A stretch of 64,000 nt of DNA from Rhodovulum sp. 12E13 (GTDB lineage: Bacteria; Pseudomonadota; Alphaproteobacteria; Rhodobacterales; Rhodobacteraceae): assembly GCF_003340565.1 (NCBI RefSeq), contig NZ_QPLK01000014.1, positions 1 through 64,000 on the forward strand. The letters run 5' to 3'. A model generated the notes under the pieces. The model saw only the letters and a list, made by a program, of their open reading frames with translations. It did no database searches and had not been told where the DNA came from. Below are positions 39,151 to 49,194 of this stretch, in pieces (within the stretch, counting starts at the first letter, position 1; the number at the start of each line of letters is the position of its first letter). The position numbers and the translations under genes are program-made.

Positions 39151-39235
39151 GGGCCGGTCGCCCGGGTCGAGGCGGACGGAGCGCGACCCGTTCGCCCGGA
39201 AGGGTGGCGCGCATATCGAGACAGGAGCTCCGCTG

Positions 39236-42193
39236 ATGACCGAGCAAAGCCGCAACGACATCTTCCACGCCTCGTCCTTCCTGCAGGGGCAGAACGCCGA
39301 GTATATCGAGCAGCTCTACGCCCGGTATGCCGACGACTCGGATGCGGTCGATGCCGAGTGGGCGGAGTTCTTCCGCGCCCTCGGCGACCCCGAGCGCGAG
39401 GTCAGGGCCGAGGCGCAGGGCCCCTCCTGGGCGCGGGACGCGGCGCCGCAGGCCGACGAGATCATCGCGGCGATGACGGGCGAGTGGCCGGCTGCGGCGG
39501 CCGAGGTGAAGGAGGCTGGCACGAAGATCCGCGCCGAGGCCGACCGCCGCGGCGTCACCGTCACCGACGAGCAGGTCAAGCGGGCGGTGCTCGACTCGGT
39601 CCGCGCGCTCATGCTGATCCGCGCCTACCGCATCCGCGGGCACCTGGCGGCCGATCTCGACCCGCTGGGCATGCGCGAGCCAGAGGAGCGGCCGGAGCTC
39701 GACCCGAAATCCTACGGCTTCACCGAGGCCGACATGGATCGGCCGATCTTCATCGACAACGTGCTGGGCCTGCAGACAGCCACGATGCGCCAGATCGTGG
39801 AGATCGTGAAGCGCACCTATTGCGGCACCTTCGCGCTTCAGTACATGCACATCTCCGACCCCGAGCAGTCCGCCTGGCTCAAGGAGCGGATCGAGGGCTT
39901 CGACAAGGAGATCAAGTTCACCCGCGAGGGTCGGCGCGCGATCCTCAACAAGCTGGTCGAGGCGGAGGGCTTCGAGAAGTATCTGCACGTCAAGTACATG
40001 GGCACCAAGCGCTTCGGCCTCGACGGCGGCGAGGCGCTGATCCCCGCGATGGAGCAGATCATCAAGCGGGGCGGCGCGCTCGGCGTGAAGGAGATCGTGA
40101 TCGGAATGCCGCATCGCGGCCGCCTCAGCGTGCTGGCCAACGTGATGGGCAAGCCCTACCGCGCGATCTTCCATGAGTTCCAGGGCGGCAGCTTCAAGCC
40201 CGAGGACGTGGACGGCTCGGGCGACGTGAAATACCACCTCGGTGCCTCGTCGGACCGCGAGTTCGACGGCAATTCGGTGCACCTGTCGCTCACCGCCAAC
40301 CCCAGCCACCTCGAGGCGGTCAACCCGGTCGTGCTGGGAAAGGCGCGCGCCAAGCAGGATCAGCGCAACGACCCCGAGCGCAAGAAGGTGCTGCCGATCC
40401 TGCTGCACGGCGATGCGGCCTTCGCCGGGCAGGGCGTGGTGGCCGAGTGTTTCGGCCTGTCGGGGCTCAAGGGGCACCGCACGGGCGGCACGATCCACCT
40501 CGTGGTGAACAACCAGATCGGCTTCACCACGGCGCCGCACTTCTCGCGCTCCTCGCCCTATCCGACCGACATCGCGCTGATGGTCGAGGCGCCGATCTTC
40601 CACGTCAACGGCGACGATCCCGAGGCCGTGGTGCATGCCGCCAAGGTCGCCACCGAGTTCCGCCAGAAGTTCGGCAAGGACGTGGTGATCGACATGTTCT
40701 GCTACCGGCGGTTCGGCCACAACGAGGGTGACGAGCCGATGTTCACCAATCCGCTGATGTACAAGCGGATCAAGAAGCACAAGACCACGCTGTCGCTCTA
40801 CACCGAGCGGCTCGTGAGGGACGGGCTGATCCCCGAGGGCGAGATCGAGGACATGAAGGCGGCCTTCCAGAGCCACCTCGCCGACGAGTTCGAGGCCGGC
40901 AAGGACTACCGCCCCAACAAGGCCGACTGGCTCGACGGGCGCTGGTCGCATCTCGATCCCAACCGCGACGATTACCAACGCGGCGAGACGGCCATCGCGC
41001 CCGAGACGCTCGAGCAGGTCGGCCGGGCGCTCACGCGGTTGCCCGAAGGCTTCCCCGTGCACAAGACCGTCTCGCGCCTCCTCGAGGCGAAGGGCAGCAT
41101 GTTCGAGACGGGCCGCGGCTTCGACTGGGCGACGGCCGAGGCGATGGCCTTCGGCTCGCTGCTGATCGAGGGCTATCCCGTCCGTCTGGCGGGGCAGGAC
41201 AGCACGCGCGGCACGTTCTCGCAGCGCCATTCCGGCATCATCAACCAGGAGACGGAAGAGCGGTATTACCCGCTGAACAACATCCGCGAGGGGCAGGCGA
41301 AATACGAGGTCATCGACTCGATGCTCTCTGAATACGCCGTCCTCGGCTTCGAATACGGCTATTCGCTGGCCGAACCGAATGCGCTCACGCTCTGGGAGGC
41401 GCAGTTCGGCGACTTCGCCAACGGCGGTCAGATCATGTTCGACCAGTTCATCTCGTCGGGCGAGTCGAAATGGCTGCGCATGTCGGGCCTCGTCTGCCTG
41501 CTGCCGCACGGATACGAGGGGCAGGGGCCCGAGCACTCGTCGGCCCGGCTAGAGCGGTTCCTGACGATGTGCGGCGGCGACAACTGGATCGTGGCCAACT
41601 GCACGACGCCGGCCAACTACTTCCATATCCTGCGACGGCAGCTGCACCGGACGTTCCGCAAGCCGCTCATCCTGATGACGCCCAAGTCGCTGTTGCGGCA
41701 CAAGCTGGCGATCTCCGACGTCGACGACTTCACCACCGGCTCGTCGTTCCACCGCGTGCTGTGGGACGACGCCGAGAAGGGGCACAGCAGCACGACGCTG
41801 GCACCCGACGACCAGATCCGGCGCGTGGTGATGTGCTCGGGCAAGGTCTATTACGACCTGCTGGAAGAGCGCGACGCCCGCGGTATCGACGATGTCTACC
41901 TGCTCCGGATCGAGCAGTTCTACCCGTTCCCGGCGCTGTCGGCGGTCAAGGAGCTGGAGCGCTTCAAGAAGGCCGAGGTGATCTGGTGCCAGGAAGAGCC
42001 CAAGAACCAGGGCGCCTGGGCCTTCATCGAGCCGAACATCGAATGGGTGCTTACCCGCATCAAGTCGAGGCATTCGCGCCCCCGCTATGTCGGCCGGGCC
42101 GCCGCCGCCTCCCCCGCCACCGGCCTCGCCTCGCAGCACAAGGCCCAGCAAGCCGCCCTCGTCGACGAGGCGCTGACGATCGAAGGAAACTGA
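39236..42193 (+). CDS. sucA: 2-oxoglutarate dehydrogenase E1 component
   Basis: This 985-residue thiamine-dependent E1 of the 2-oxoglutarate dehydrogenase complex has the E2-binding N-terminus (SSFLQGQNAEYIEQLYARY). IGMPHRGRLSVLANV, HGDAAFAGQGVVAE and NNQIGFTTAP (thiamine diphosphate binding) follow, then RHSGIINQETEERYYPLNN, LLPHGYEGQGPEHSSAR and the C-terminal EEPKNQGAW. The ATG at 39236-39238 has AGGAG upstream. It now lies 1.3 kb from sucD because of the inserted glycosyltransferase segment. It is followed by sucB after 3 bases. Confidence 0.97.
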   Translation: MTEQSRNDIFHASSFLQGQNAEYIEQLYARYADDSDAVDAEWAEFFRALGDPEREVRAEAQGPSWARDAAPQADEIIAAMTGEWPAAAAEVKEAGTKIRAEADRRGVTVTDEQVKRAVLDSVRALMLIRAYRIRGHLAADLDPLGMREPEERPELDPKSYGFTEADMDRPIFIDNVLGLQTATMRQIVEIVKRTYCGTFALQYMHISDPEQSAWLKERIEGFDKEIKFTREGRRAILNKLVEAEGFEKYLHVKYMGTKRFGLDGGEALIPAMEQIIKRGGALGVKEIVIGMPHRGRLSVLANVMGKPYRAIFHEFQGGSFKPEDVDGSGDVKYHLGASSDREFDGNSVHLSLTANPSHLEAVNPVVLGKARAKQDQRNDPERKKVLPILLHGDAAFAGQGVVAECFGLSGLKGHRTGGTIHLVVNNQIGFTTAPHFSRSSPYPTDIALMVEAPIFHVNGDDPEAVVHAAKVATEFRQKFGKDVVIDMFCYRRFGHNEGDEPMFTNPLMYKRIKKHKTTLSLYTERLVRDGLIPEGEIEDMKAAFQSHLADEFEAGKDYRPNKADWLDGRWSHLDPNRDDYQRGETAIAPETLEQVGRALTRLPEGFPVHKTVSRLLEAKGSMFETGRGFDWATAEAMAFGSLLIEGYPVRLAGQDSTRGTFSQRHSGIINQETEERYYPLNNIREGQAKYEVIDSMLSEYAVLGFEYGYSLAEPNALTLWEAQFGDFANGGQIMFDQFISSGESKWLRMSGLVCLLPHGYEGQGPEHSSARLERFLTMCGGDNWIVANCTTPANYFHILRRQLHRTFRKPLILMTPKSLLRHKLAISDVDDFTTGSSFHRVLWDDAEKGHSSTTLAPDDQIRRVVMCSGKVYYDLLEERDARGIDDVYLLRIEQFYPFPALSAVKELERFKKAEVIWCQEEPKNQGAWAFIEPNIEWVLTRIKSRHSRPRYVGRAAAASPATGLASQHKAQQAALVDEALTIEGN

Positions 42194-42196
42194 GCG

Positions 42197-43729
42197 ATGT
42201 CCACCGAAGTCCGAGTGCCCACGCTGGGCGAGAGCGTCACCGAAGCGACGGTGGCGACGTGGTTCAAGAAGCCGGGCGAGAGCGTGTCGGCCGACGAGAT
42301 GCTGTGCGAGCTGGAGACCGACAAGGTAACCGTCGAGGTGCCCGCCCCCGCCGCCGGCACGCTGGGCGAGATCGTCGCCGGCGAGGGCGAGACGGTGGGC
42401 GTCGACGCCCTGCTCGCCACCATCGTCGAGGAGGCGGGCAAGGCCGCGCAGGCCGAGCGCGCCGCCGAGCCGAAGTCCGCGGCGTCCGAGACGCCGAAGG
42501 CCCCCGCCGGCGGCTCGGGCAAGACGGTCGACGTGATGGTGCCCGCGCTCGGCGAGAGCGTCAGCGAGGCCACCGTGGCGACGTGGTTCAAGACGGTGGG
42601 CGACACGGTTGCGCGCGACGAGATGCTGTGCGAGCTGGAGACCGACAAGGTGTCGGTCGAGGTGCCCGCCCCGGCGGCCGGCACGCTGTCGGAGATCCTC
42701 GCGCCAGAGGGCGAGACGGTCGCCGCCTCGGCCAGGCTCGCGGTGATCGCCGAAGGGGAGGGCGCCGCGCCTGCCCCCGCGGAGGAGGCCCCCGCGCCGG
42801 CGCAGGAGGCGGCGCACTCCCCTGCCGCGCCTGCCCCGGCGGCCGATGTCGAGCACGCCCCCTCGGCCAGGAAGCTCATGGAGGAGAAGGGCGTGTCGCC
42901 CGACCGCGTGCAGGGCACCGGCAAGGACGGCCGCATCATGAAGGAGGATGTGCTCAAGGCGTTGACCGCCCCGTCCGAGACGCCTGCGCCCCCCGCCCCC
43001 CCGCGCGCTCCCGTTCCGGCCGAGGACGCCGCCCGCGAGGAACGGGTCAAGATGACCCGCCTGCGCCAGACCATCGCCCGTCGCCTCAAGGACGCGCAGA
43101 ACAGCGCCGCGATGCTGACCACCTACAACGAGGTGGACATGACCGAGGTCATGGGCCTGCGCAGCGAATACAAGGACGCCTTCGAGAAGCGCCACGGCGT
43201 AAAGCTCGGCTTCATGTCGTTCTTCGTGAAGGCGTGCTGCCTCGCGCTCAAGGACGTGCCCGAGGTCAACGCCGAGATCGACGGCACCGACATCGTCTAC
43301 AAGAACTTCGTGCACATGGGCATCGCCGTCGGCACGCCCACCGGCCTCGTCGTGCCCGTGGTGCGCGACGCCGACCAGATGTCGTTCGCCGCCATCGAGA
43401 AGAAGATCAACGAGCTCGGCGCCCGCGCCCGCGACGGCAAGCTGTCGATGGCCGAGATGCAGGGCGGCACCTTCACCATCTCCAACGGCGGGGTGTACGG
43501 GTCGCTGATGTCATCGCCGATCCTCAACCCGCCGCAATCGGGCATCCTCGGCATGCACAAGATCCAGGAGCGGCCGATGGTGGTGAAGGGTCAGATCGTG
43601 GCCCGGCCGATGATGTATCTCGCGCTCAGCTACGACCACCGCATCGTCGACGGAAAGGGCGCGGTGACCTTCCTCGTCCGCGTCAAGGAGGCGCTGGAGG
43701 ATCCCCGCCGCATCCTGATGGATCTGTGA
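42197..43729 (+). CDS. sucB: Dihydrolipoyllysine succinyltransferase (E2) with two lipoyl domains
   Basis: The 510-residue E2 core enzyme has two tandem lipoyl domains (about 1-80 and 110-190), each with the ELETDKV lysine that carries lipoate. Ala/Pro linkers, a peripheral-subunit-binding domain (about 222-258, [13 protein letters not shown]) and the catalytic domain follow, with the active-site [10 protein letters not shown] near the C-terminus. E. coli SucB has one lipoyl domain, so the second is an expansion, which I recall as usual in Rhodobacterales. The gene lies 3 bases behind sucA and ends before a strong hairpin. Confidence 0.96.
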   Translation: MSTEVRVPTLGESVTEATVATWFKKPGESVSADEMLCELETDKVTVEVPAPAAGTLGEIVAGEGETVGVDALLATIVEEAGKAAQAERAAEPKSAASETPKAPAGGSGKTVDVMVPALGESVSEATVATWFKTVGDTVARDEMLCELETDKVSVEVPAPAAGTLSEILAPEGETVAASARLAVIAEGEGAAPAPAEEAPAPAQEAAHSPAAPAPAADVEHAPSARKLMEEKGVSPDRVQGTGKDGRIMKEDVLKALTAPSETPAPPAPPRAPVPAEDAAREERVKMTRLRQTIARRLKDAQNSAAMLTTYNEVDMTEVMGLRSEYKDAFEKRHGVKLGFMSFFVKACCLALKDVPEVNAEIDGTDIVYKNFVHMGIAVGTPTGLVVPVVRDADQMSFAAIEKKINELGARARDGKLSMAEMQGGTFTISNGGVYGSLMSSPILNPPQSGILGMHKIQERPMVVKGQIVARPMMYLALSYDHRIVDGKGAVTFLVRVKEALEDPRRILMDL

Positions 43730-43736
43730 GCGCGCG

Positions 43737-43762
43737 GGGCGGGGCCCGGGCGGGCCCCGCCC
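43737..43762 (+). terminator. GC-rich hairpin after sucB
   Basis: 12-bp perfect arms (43737-43748 and 43751-43762) lie just after the sucB stop. There is no U-run; it may cause partial termination or protect the sucAB message before the cupin, MAPEG and lpdA genes. Confidence 0.55.
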
Positions 43763-43800
43763 GCGTTCCGCCCCTCCACGGATCCGCAAGGAGGACAGCC

Positions 43801-44190
43801 ATGACAGACCCCGTCCACATCCCCGCAGGCAGCCCCGACCTTCGGCGCTGGAACGACCGGCGCCACGGCCGGGTCCGCTACCGCCTCCTGGTCGACGCCG
43901 ATTTCGGCCCGAGCCGCGGCCTCACCCAGGGCACGGTGGAGTTCGCCCCGGGGGACCGGGAGAATCGCCACCGCCACCCCGACCATTCCGAAACGGTCCA
44001 CGTGCTCGACGGCCACGGCGAGGCCGAACTGCCCGGCCGCACCCTGCCGCTCGCGCCCGGCGACACGGTGTTCGTGCCCGCGGGCACGCCCCACGCCTGG
44101 TCGGCCCCGGAGGGCGCGATGCGTCTGCTGTTCACCTTCCCCGCCGACCGGCTGGGCGAGGTGACCTACGACTTCGAGGAGGACGGCTGA
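43801..44190 (+). CDS. Small cupin-domain protein
   Basis: The 129-residue protein has a single cupin fold with both metal motifs: HRHPDHSETVHVLDGHGEAE and GDTVFVPAGTPHAW. The substrate is unknown; such proteins may be small-molecule isomerases, dioxygenases or sensors. An AAGGAGG ribosome-binding site precedes the ATG at 43801. It lies between sucB and lpdA, probably on the same transcript, but nothing in the sequence ties it to 2-oxoglutarate metabolism. Confidence 0.85.
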   Translation: MTDPVHIPAGSPDLRRWNDRRHGRVRYRLLVDADFGPSRGLTQGTVEFAPGDRENRHRHPDHSETVHVLDGHGEAELPGRTLPLAPGDTVFVPAGTPHAWSAPEGAMRLLFTFPADRLGEVTYDFEEDG

Positions 44191-44219
44191 CCGGCCGCCT
44201 CCCTGCCCATGAAAGAGAC

Positions 44220-44624
44220 ATGATGAGCACCGAACTCACCGTCCTGATCCTCGCCGCGCTCCTTCAGGTCGTGCAATACGCCCTCTTCGCGATCCCCGCC
44301 AACATCGAGCTCGGCGTCGAGCGCACCTTGTCGCCGCGCGACGACCCCATCGACCCGTCCGAGGAATGCAGCCCAACCACCGCCCGGCTGGGCCGTGCGC
44401 TGAACAACCACTTCGAGGCGTTGATCCTCTTCACCGTCGCCGTCGTCGCGGTGGAGCTGTCGGGCAAGTCCTCGCTCGTCACCCAGCTGTCGGCGCATGC
44501 CTACCTGATCGCCCGCATCCTTTACGTTCCCGCCTATGCCTCGGGCGCGGTGCCCTGGCGCTCCGTCCTGTTCGGCGTGGGCTTCCTCGCCACGCTGGTG
44601 ATGCTGCTCGCCGCGCTCTTCTGA
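44220..44624 (+). CDS. MAPEG-family membrane protein
   Basis: 134 residues with four hydrophobic segments and the MAPEG-type pattern RALNNHFEALILFTVAVV and AHAYLIARILYVPAYASG. MAPEG proteins include glutathione-dependent enzymes, but the bacterial short forms are mostly uncharacterised. The start may be at 44220 or the adjacent ATG at 44223. Repeat copy C begins directly at the stop. Confidence 0.85.
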   Translation: MMSTELTVLILAALLQVVQYALFAIPANIELGVERTLSPRDDPIDPSEECSPTTARLGRALNNHFEALILFTVAVVAVELSGKSSLVTQLSAHAYLIARILYVPAYASGAVPWRSVLFGVGFLATLVMLLAALF

Positions 44625-44625
44625 C

Positions 44626-44691
44626 TTCTTCTTGCTTGAAATATCCCGGGGGAGTCGGCCCGGAACGGGCCGACGGGGGCAGCGCCCCCAG
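44626..44691 (-). repeat. Intergenic hairpin repeat, copy C
   Basis: Minus-strand orientation: GGGGGCGCTGCCCCC, then a longer second hairpin (GTCGGCCCG/CGGGCCGAC arms), TCCCCCGGGATATTTC and a CAAGAAGAA tail that abuts the MAPEG stop codon. It lies within the gap before lpdA. Confidence 0.8.
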
Positions 44692-44717
44692 ACCCCGCCA
44701 GACGGAAAGGACGACCC

Positions 44718-46112
44718 ATGGCCTCCTACGACGTGATCATCATCGGCTCGGGCCCCGGCGGCTATGTCTGCGCGATCCGCTGCGCGCAGCTCGGGCTGAA
44801 GACAGCCTGCGTCGAGGGGCGCGAGACACTCGGCGGCACCTGTCTGAACGTGGGCTGCATCCCGTCCAAGGCGCTGCTGCACGCCTCCCACCAGCTGCAC
44901 GAGGCCGAGCACAACTTCGAGAAGATGGGGCTCAAGGTCGCCGCGCCCAAGGTCGACTGGAAGGCGATGCTGGCCTACAAGGATGACACGATCGCCCAGA
45001 ACACCAAGGGCATCGAGTTCCTCTTCAAGAAGAACAAGGTCGACTGGCTGAAGGGCTGGGGTGCGATTCCCGAGGCGGGCAAGGTCAAGGTCGGCGACGA
45101 GGTGCACGAGGCGAAGCACATCGTGATCGCCACCGGCTCCGAAGCCGCCTCGATCCCGGGCGCCGAGGTGGAGATCGACGAGAAGGTGGTGGTGACATCC
45201 ACCGGCGCGCTGGAACTGGCCAAGATCCCCAAGCGGATGGTCGTGGTGGGCGGCGGCGTGATCGGGCTCGAGCTCGGCTCGGTCTATTCGCGCCTCGGCA
45301 CCGAGGTGACGGTGATCGAGTATCTCGACAAGGTCACGCCGACGATGGACGGCGAGGTCTCCAAGACCTTCCAGCGCATCCTCGGCCGGCAGGGCCTGTC
45401 CTTCGTGATGGGCGCGGCGGTGTCGAAGGTCGCGGCGACCAAGACCAAGGCGAAGGTCACCTATACCGACCGCAAGAAGGAGACCGAACACGAGATCGAC
45501 ACCGACGTGGTGCTCGTTTCCACCGGCCGCAAGCCCTTCACCGACGGGCTGGGGCTCGAGGCGCTCGGCGTGAAGATGACCGATCGCGGGCAGGTCGCGA
45601 CCGACGGGCACTGGAAGACGAACGTCGAGGGCGTCTGGGCGATCGGCGACTGCATCGAGGGCCCGATGCTGGCCCACAAGGCCGAGGACGAGGGGATGGC
45701 CGTGGCCGAGAGCATTGCCGGGCAGGCCGGCCATGTGAATTACGGCGTGATCCCCTCGGTCATCTACACCCATCCGGAGGTGGCGCTGGTGGGCGCGACC
45801 GAGGAAGAGCTGAAGGAGGCCGGCCGCGACTACAAGGTCGGCAAGTTCAACTTCATGGGCAACGGGCGGGCCAAGGCCAACTTCGCCGCCGACGGCTTCG
45901 TCAAGATCCTCGCCGACAAGGCCACCGACCGGGTGCTCGGCGCCCACATCATCGGCCCGATGGCGGGCGACCTGATCCACGAGATCTGCGTCGGCATGGA
46001 ATTCGGCGCGGCGGCCGAGGACATCGCGCGCACTTGCCACGCCCACCCGACCTATTCCGAGGCGGTGCGCGAGGCGGCACTGGCCTGCGGCGACGGCCCG
46101 ATCCATTCCTGA
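44718..46112 (+). CDS. lpdA: Dihydrolipoyl dehydrogenase (E3)
   Basis: This 464-residue FAD flavoprotein reoxidises lipoyl groups of 2-oxoacid dehydrogenase complexes with NAD+. It has the N-terminal FAD motif [15 protein letters not shown] and the redox disulphide [13 protein letters not shown]. The NAD motif is [19 protein letters not shown], and the C-terminal active-site pair is HAHPTYSEA. It completes the sucAB complex and could also serve the fused E1 at 10799. Copy C of the repeat is upstream and copy D downstream. Confidence 0.97.
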   Translation: MASYDVIIIGSGPGGYVCAIRCAQLGLKTACVEGRETLGGTCLNVGCIPSKALLHASHQLHEAEHNFEKMGLKVAAPKVDWKAMLAYKDDTIAQNTKGIEFLFKKNKVDWLKGWGAIPEAGKVKVGDEVHEAKHIVIATGSEAASIPGAEVEIDEKVVVTSTGALELAKIPKRMVVVGGGVIGLELGSVYSRLGTEVTVIEYLDKVTPTMDGEVSKTFQRILGRQGLSFVMGAAVSKVAATKTKAKVTYTDRKKETEHEIDTDVVLVSTGRKPFTDGLGLEALGVKMTDRGQVATDGHWKTNVEGVWAIGDCIEGPMLAHKAEDEGMAVAESIAGQAGHVNYGVIPSVIYTHPEVALVGATEEELKEAGRDYKVGKFNFMGNGRAKANFAADGFVKILADKATDRVLGAHIIGPMAGDLIHEICVGMEFGAAAEDIARTCHAHPTYSEAVREAALACGDGPIHS

Positions 46113-46137
46113 AGCGCCCGCATACGGCGCCGGCAGA

Positions 46138-46202
46138 GGGGGGCGTTGCCCCCCGTCGCCTTCGGCGCCTCCCCCGAGAGTATTTCGACCAAGATGATGG
46201 GG
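46138..46202 (+). repeat. Intergenic hairpin repeat, copy D
   Basis: G-run/C-run hairpin, GTCGCC...GGCGCC hairpin, TCCCCCGAGAGTATTTCG and the tail CAAGATGATGGGG, 26 bases after the lpdA stop. The tail is nearly identical to that of copy B, so copies A and C, and B and D, form two tail subtypes. Confidence 0.8.
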
Positions 46203-46229
46203 CAGGGCGCGCCCGGGCGGGCGCCGGTC

Positions 46230-46319
46230 TCAGATGAAGGGCACGAAGGGCACGCCGCACCCCGCGAGCGCGAGGAAGAGGGCGACGGGCGCGAGGCGGC
46301 GGAGTCGATCCGGGGTCAT
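46230..46319 (-). CDS. 29-residue lipoprotein
   Basis: The very short ORF has a complete lipoprotein signal: basic start (TPDRLRRL), hydrophobic stretch and lipobox LAGC at about residues 18-21. It leaves a mature peptide of only 9 residues (CGVPFVPFI). A GAGAGA ribosome-binding site precedes the ATG at 46317-46319. Similar tiny lipoproteins ending in VPFVPFI are something I associate with Rhodobacterales genomes, but that is from memory. It would be processed by Lgt (19220). Confidence 0.65.
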   Translation of the reverse strand: MTPDRLRRLAPVALFLALAGCGVPFVPFI

Positions 46320-46421
46320 GCGTCTCTCTCGCAGGGCTTCAATGTCGTGACGGTGCCTGCCTGCCCCGCGCGGCGCAAGAGCGTGGGAGTGCCGGCGGGC
46401 GGAGCGTTGCCATGTCGCCTC

Positions 46422-47426
46422 TCAGGGCAGCGCGGCCCGGCCGGGCCCGGCGACGGGCGCGGTCACGGAACCAGTCACCGGCCCGGGCACGGGACGAGTC
46501 ACCGCCCCCCCCGACTGCGCCGCCGCCGGTCCCTCGGGGGTGGGCCAGAGCGGGTGCGGCACCGGATCCTTCGCGCGGAGCAGGTGGCGGCGGATCACCT
46601 CGGCATAGCTCGCGTAACGGTAGCCGCGGTTGCGGCGCAGGTACCGGCCGGGCCGGGCGAAATAGAGGCCCGGCAGGCGATACCAGGGCAGCTCGGGGTG
46701 CATGTGGTGGACGAGGTGGAAGTTGTTGTTGAGAAACAGCAGCGCGAGCGGCCCGCGGTCCTCGATCACGACGGTGCGGCCGGCGGTGTGCTCGTGGGCC
46801 CGGTGCTCGAGGAAGGTGCGGATCTTGACGAGGCCGTGGCCGGCGTAGACCGCGACGAGGTAGGCCCAGAGCGGCATCGCCGAGAGGGTCACGAGGGTGA
46901 GCACAAGGCCGGCGGGGGCGACATGGGCCGCCCAGGCGCGACGCACCCGCACGTCGCCCGCGCGGATCCGCCGCCAGTCGCCTAGGACGAAGGCGACCTG
47001 CGCGATGGCCGGCCCGAGAAAGACGCGGCCGACAAGGGTGTTGTTGGCACGCAGGAGCGCGCGCACCGGGGCCGGCAGCCGCCAGAACACCGCCGGGTCC
47101 ATGTAGTTGCTTTCCGGATCGTCGTAGGGATCGGTCAGGTTGGCGTCGCGGTGGTGGGCGAGGTGATCGTCGCGGAACCGGCCGTAGGGCACCAGGAGAC
47201 CGAGCGCCGGCCAGACGAGGGCGGCGTTGAGCCACGGGTGGCGGGTCGGGTGGCCATGGATCGCCTCGTGCGTGAGCGAGGAATGGAGCGCGACGGTGAC
47301 GGCGGCGAGGCCGATGGCGGCGGGCAGGGAGAGCGCGGGGAGCAGCCAGACCGCCGCCCCCCAGAGCGCGTAGCAGGCGGCGAGCAGGAGCAGGGTCGGC
47401 CACTCGGCCGGGGCGCGCGAGGTCAT
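46422..47426 (-). CDS. Fatty-acid-desaturase-family membrane protein
   Basis: The 334-residue protein has the three histidine boxes of membrane di-iron desaturases and hydroxylases: HEAIHGH near residue 53, HLAHHRD near 88 and HLVHHMHPELPWY near 237. Hydrophobic segments lie between them. The last 40 residues are a Pro/Val/Gly-rich low-complexity tail. The substrate may be an acyl lipid or a carotenoid-type molecule; the sequence alone does not decide. The ATG at 47424-47426 has GGAGG upstream. Confidence 0.85.
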   Translation of the reverse strand: MTSRAPAEWPTLLLLAACYALWGAAVWLLPALSLPAAIGLAAVTVALHSSLTHEAIHGHPTRHPWLNAALVWPALGLLVPYGRFRDDHLAHHRDANLTDPYDDPESNYMDPAVFWRLPAPVRALLRANNTLVGRVFLGPAIAQVAFVLGDWRRIRAGDVRVRRAWAAHVAPAGLVLTLVTLSAMPLWAYLVAVYAGHGLVKIRTFLEHRAHEHTAGRTVVIEDRGPLALLFLNNNFHLVHHMHPELPWYRLPGLYFARPGRYLRRNRGYRYASYAEVIRRHLLRAKDPVPHPLWPTPEGPAAAQSGGAVTRPVPGPVTGSVTAPVAGPGRAALP

Positions 47427-47664
47427 CTTTCCTCCATGAGCGGGGGGCGGGCGCAGCGCGTCGGCGGCTCCGGCCGTTACGGACCCGTCATATCAATGGT
47501 CGGACAGGCGCGGGAATTGGGCGTCTGGGCACCAGACTCCGCAAATCCGGGAGAATAGTCGCGCCGCGTGGGGTTTTCCCTGCGCCTTGATCCGCGCCGC
47601 GCCGCCGAAGAAGGCAGGGGGCGGCGAGCCGGGGCGCTGCGACGCCTAGCCCGGCGCTGGCGGC

Positions 47665-49194
47665 TCAGACCCGCTCGCCCGCACTCATCCGTTCGAGGAA
47701 GCCGTTTGCCTCGGCGAGGATCGCGTCGCGCTTCGGCCCCGCCATGCGGTCCCACGTCGCGTACATCTGCGCCATGCGCGGGTTCTTCTCGAACCGGTCG
47801 CGGTGGCGGTGCAGGAAGGCCCAGTAGAGCAGGTTGAAGGGGCAGGCGCCGGCGCCGGTCTTCGTCTTGACCGAATAGGCGCAGTGGTCGCAGTAGTTCG
47901 ACATCTTCGCGATGTAGTTTCCCGACGAGACGTAGGGCTTGGAGGCGACGACCCCGCCGTCGGCGAACTGGGTCATGCCGATCGTGTTGCCGGCCATCAC
48001 CCAGTCGTAGGCGTCGACGAACGCGGCGAGATACCAGTCGTGCACCTCGCGCGGGGCGAGGCCGGCGAGCAGGGCGAAGTTGCCGGTGACCATCAGCCGC
48101 TGGATGTGGTGGGCGTAGCCCTCGTCGCGGACCTGGCCGACCGTCTCGGCGATACAGCGCATGTCCGTCGCCGCGCCCCAGAACATCGGCGGCAGCGGGC
48201 GGTCGTGCTGCAGCGCGTTGCGGTCGAGATAGGCGGGGCCGTGGTGGAAGTAGATTCCGCGGATGTATTCGCGCCAGCCGATGACCTGGCGGATGAAGCC
48301 CTCGACGGCATTGAGCGGTGCGTGGCCGTCGCGCCAGGCCTGTTCGGCCGCCTCGCAGACCTCGCGTGGGTCGAGCAGGCCGGCGTTCATGTAGAGGCCG
48401 ATGAACGAGTGGTAGAGGAACCGCTCGCCGGTCAGCATCGCGTCCTGGTAGTCTCCGAACTTCGGCAGGGCGCGCTTGATCCAGTGGGCGAGGTGCCGGC
48501 GGGCCTGTCCCCGGTCGGTTGCGAACCAGAAGGGACGCAAGCTGCCGAAGTTCGACGGGAAGCGCGCCGCGACCAGGTCAAGCACCTCCTCGACCGTGTC
48601 GTCGGGGGTGAACCGCATCGGGCCGGAGTAGTCGATGCCCTCGGGCGGCGGCTTGCGGTTCTCGCTGTCGTAGTTCCACCTGCCGCCGGCGGGCTCTCCC
48701 TTGTCCATCAGGTAGCCGGTCTTCTGCCGCATCTCGCGGTAGAAGTATTCCATCCGCAGCGACTTGCGCCCCTTGGCCCAGCGGTCGAACTCGGCGTGGC
48801 TGGCGAGGAAACGGTCGTCCTCGAGTTGCCGAACGGGCACGGGGCAGTCCGCCAGGGCCGCGATCAGGCGGAACTCGCCGGGCTCGGTCGCCAGCACCTC
48901 CCGCGCGCCGGTTTCCTCGGCGCGGCGGACGAGCTCGCCGGCGATCGAGCCGGTGTTGCCGTCGTCGTCGAGGCGGGTGTAGCGTACGGCCCAGCCGTCG
49001 TGCTCGAGTTCGGCGGCGAACTTGCGCATCGCCGCGAAGAGGAACGCGATCTTCCTGGGGTGATGGGGAACGTAGCTCGCCTCGCCGTCGACCTCGGCCA
49101 TCACCACGATGTCGCGCGCCTTGTCGGCCTCGCGCAGGGCCCGGATGCCGGGGCTCAGCTGGTCGCCGAGGATCAGCACGAGGCGGCTCACCAC
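47665..49194 (-). CDS. cryB: FeS-type (6-4) photolyase / cryptochrome B family protein
   Basis: The 509-residue protein is of the FeS-BCP family (PhrB of Agrobacterium, CryB of R. sphaeroides). LVLILGDQLSPGI starts the antenna domain. The catalytic FAD domain has QVIGWREYIRGIYFH and MRCIAETVGQ, and the 4Fe-4S cysteines include that Cys plus NYCDHCAY and GACPFN. It repairs (6-4) photoproducts, and R. sphaeroides CryB also affects photosynthesis gene expression. The start is one of two tandem GTG codons (49189-49194) that overlap the stop of the SDR gene, so they are coupled. Confidence 0.92.
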   Translation of the reverse strand: MVSRLVLILGDQLSPGIRALREADKARDIVVMAEVDGEASYVPHHPRKIAFLFAAMRKFAAELEHDGWAVRYTRLDDDGNTGSIAGELVRRAEETGAREVLATEPGEFRLIAALADCPVPVRQLEDDRFLASHAEFDRWAKGRKSLRMEYFYREMRQKTGYLMDKGEPAGGRWNYDSENRKPPPEGIDYSGPMRFTPDDTVEEVLDLVAARFPSNFGSLRPFWFATDRGQARRHLAHWIKRALPKFGDYQDAMLTGERFLYHSFIGLYMNAGLLDPREVCEAAEQAWRDGHAPLNAVEGFIRQVIGWREYIRGIYFHHGPAYLDRNALQHDRPLPPMFWGAATDMRCIAETVGQVRDEGYAHHIQRLMVTGNFALLAGLAPREVHDWYLAAFVDAYDWVMAGNTIGMTQFADGGVVASKPYVSSGNYIAKMSNYCDHCAYSVKTKTGAGACPFNLLYWAFLHRHRDRFEKNPRMAQMYATWDRMAGPKRDAILAEANGFLERMSAGERV

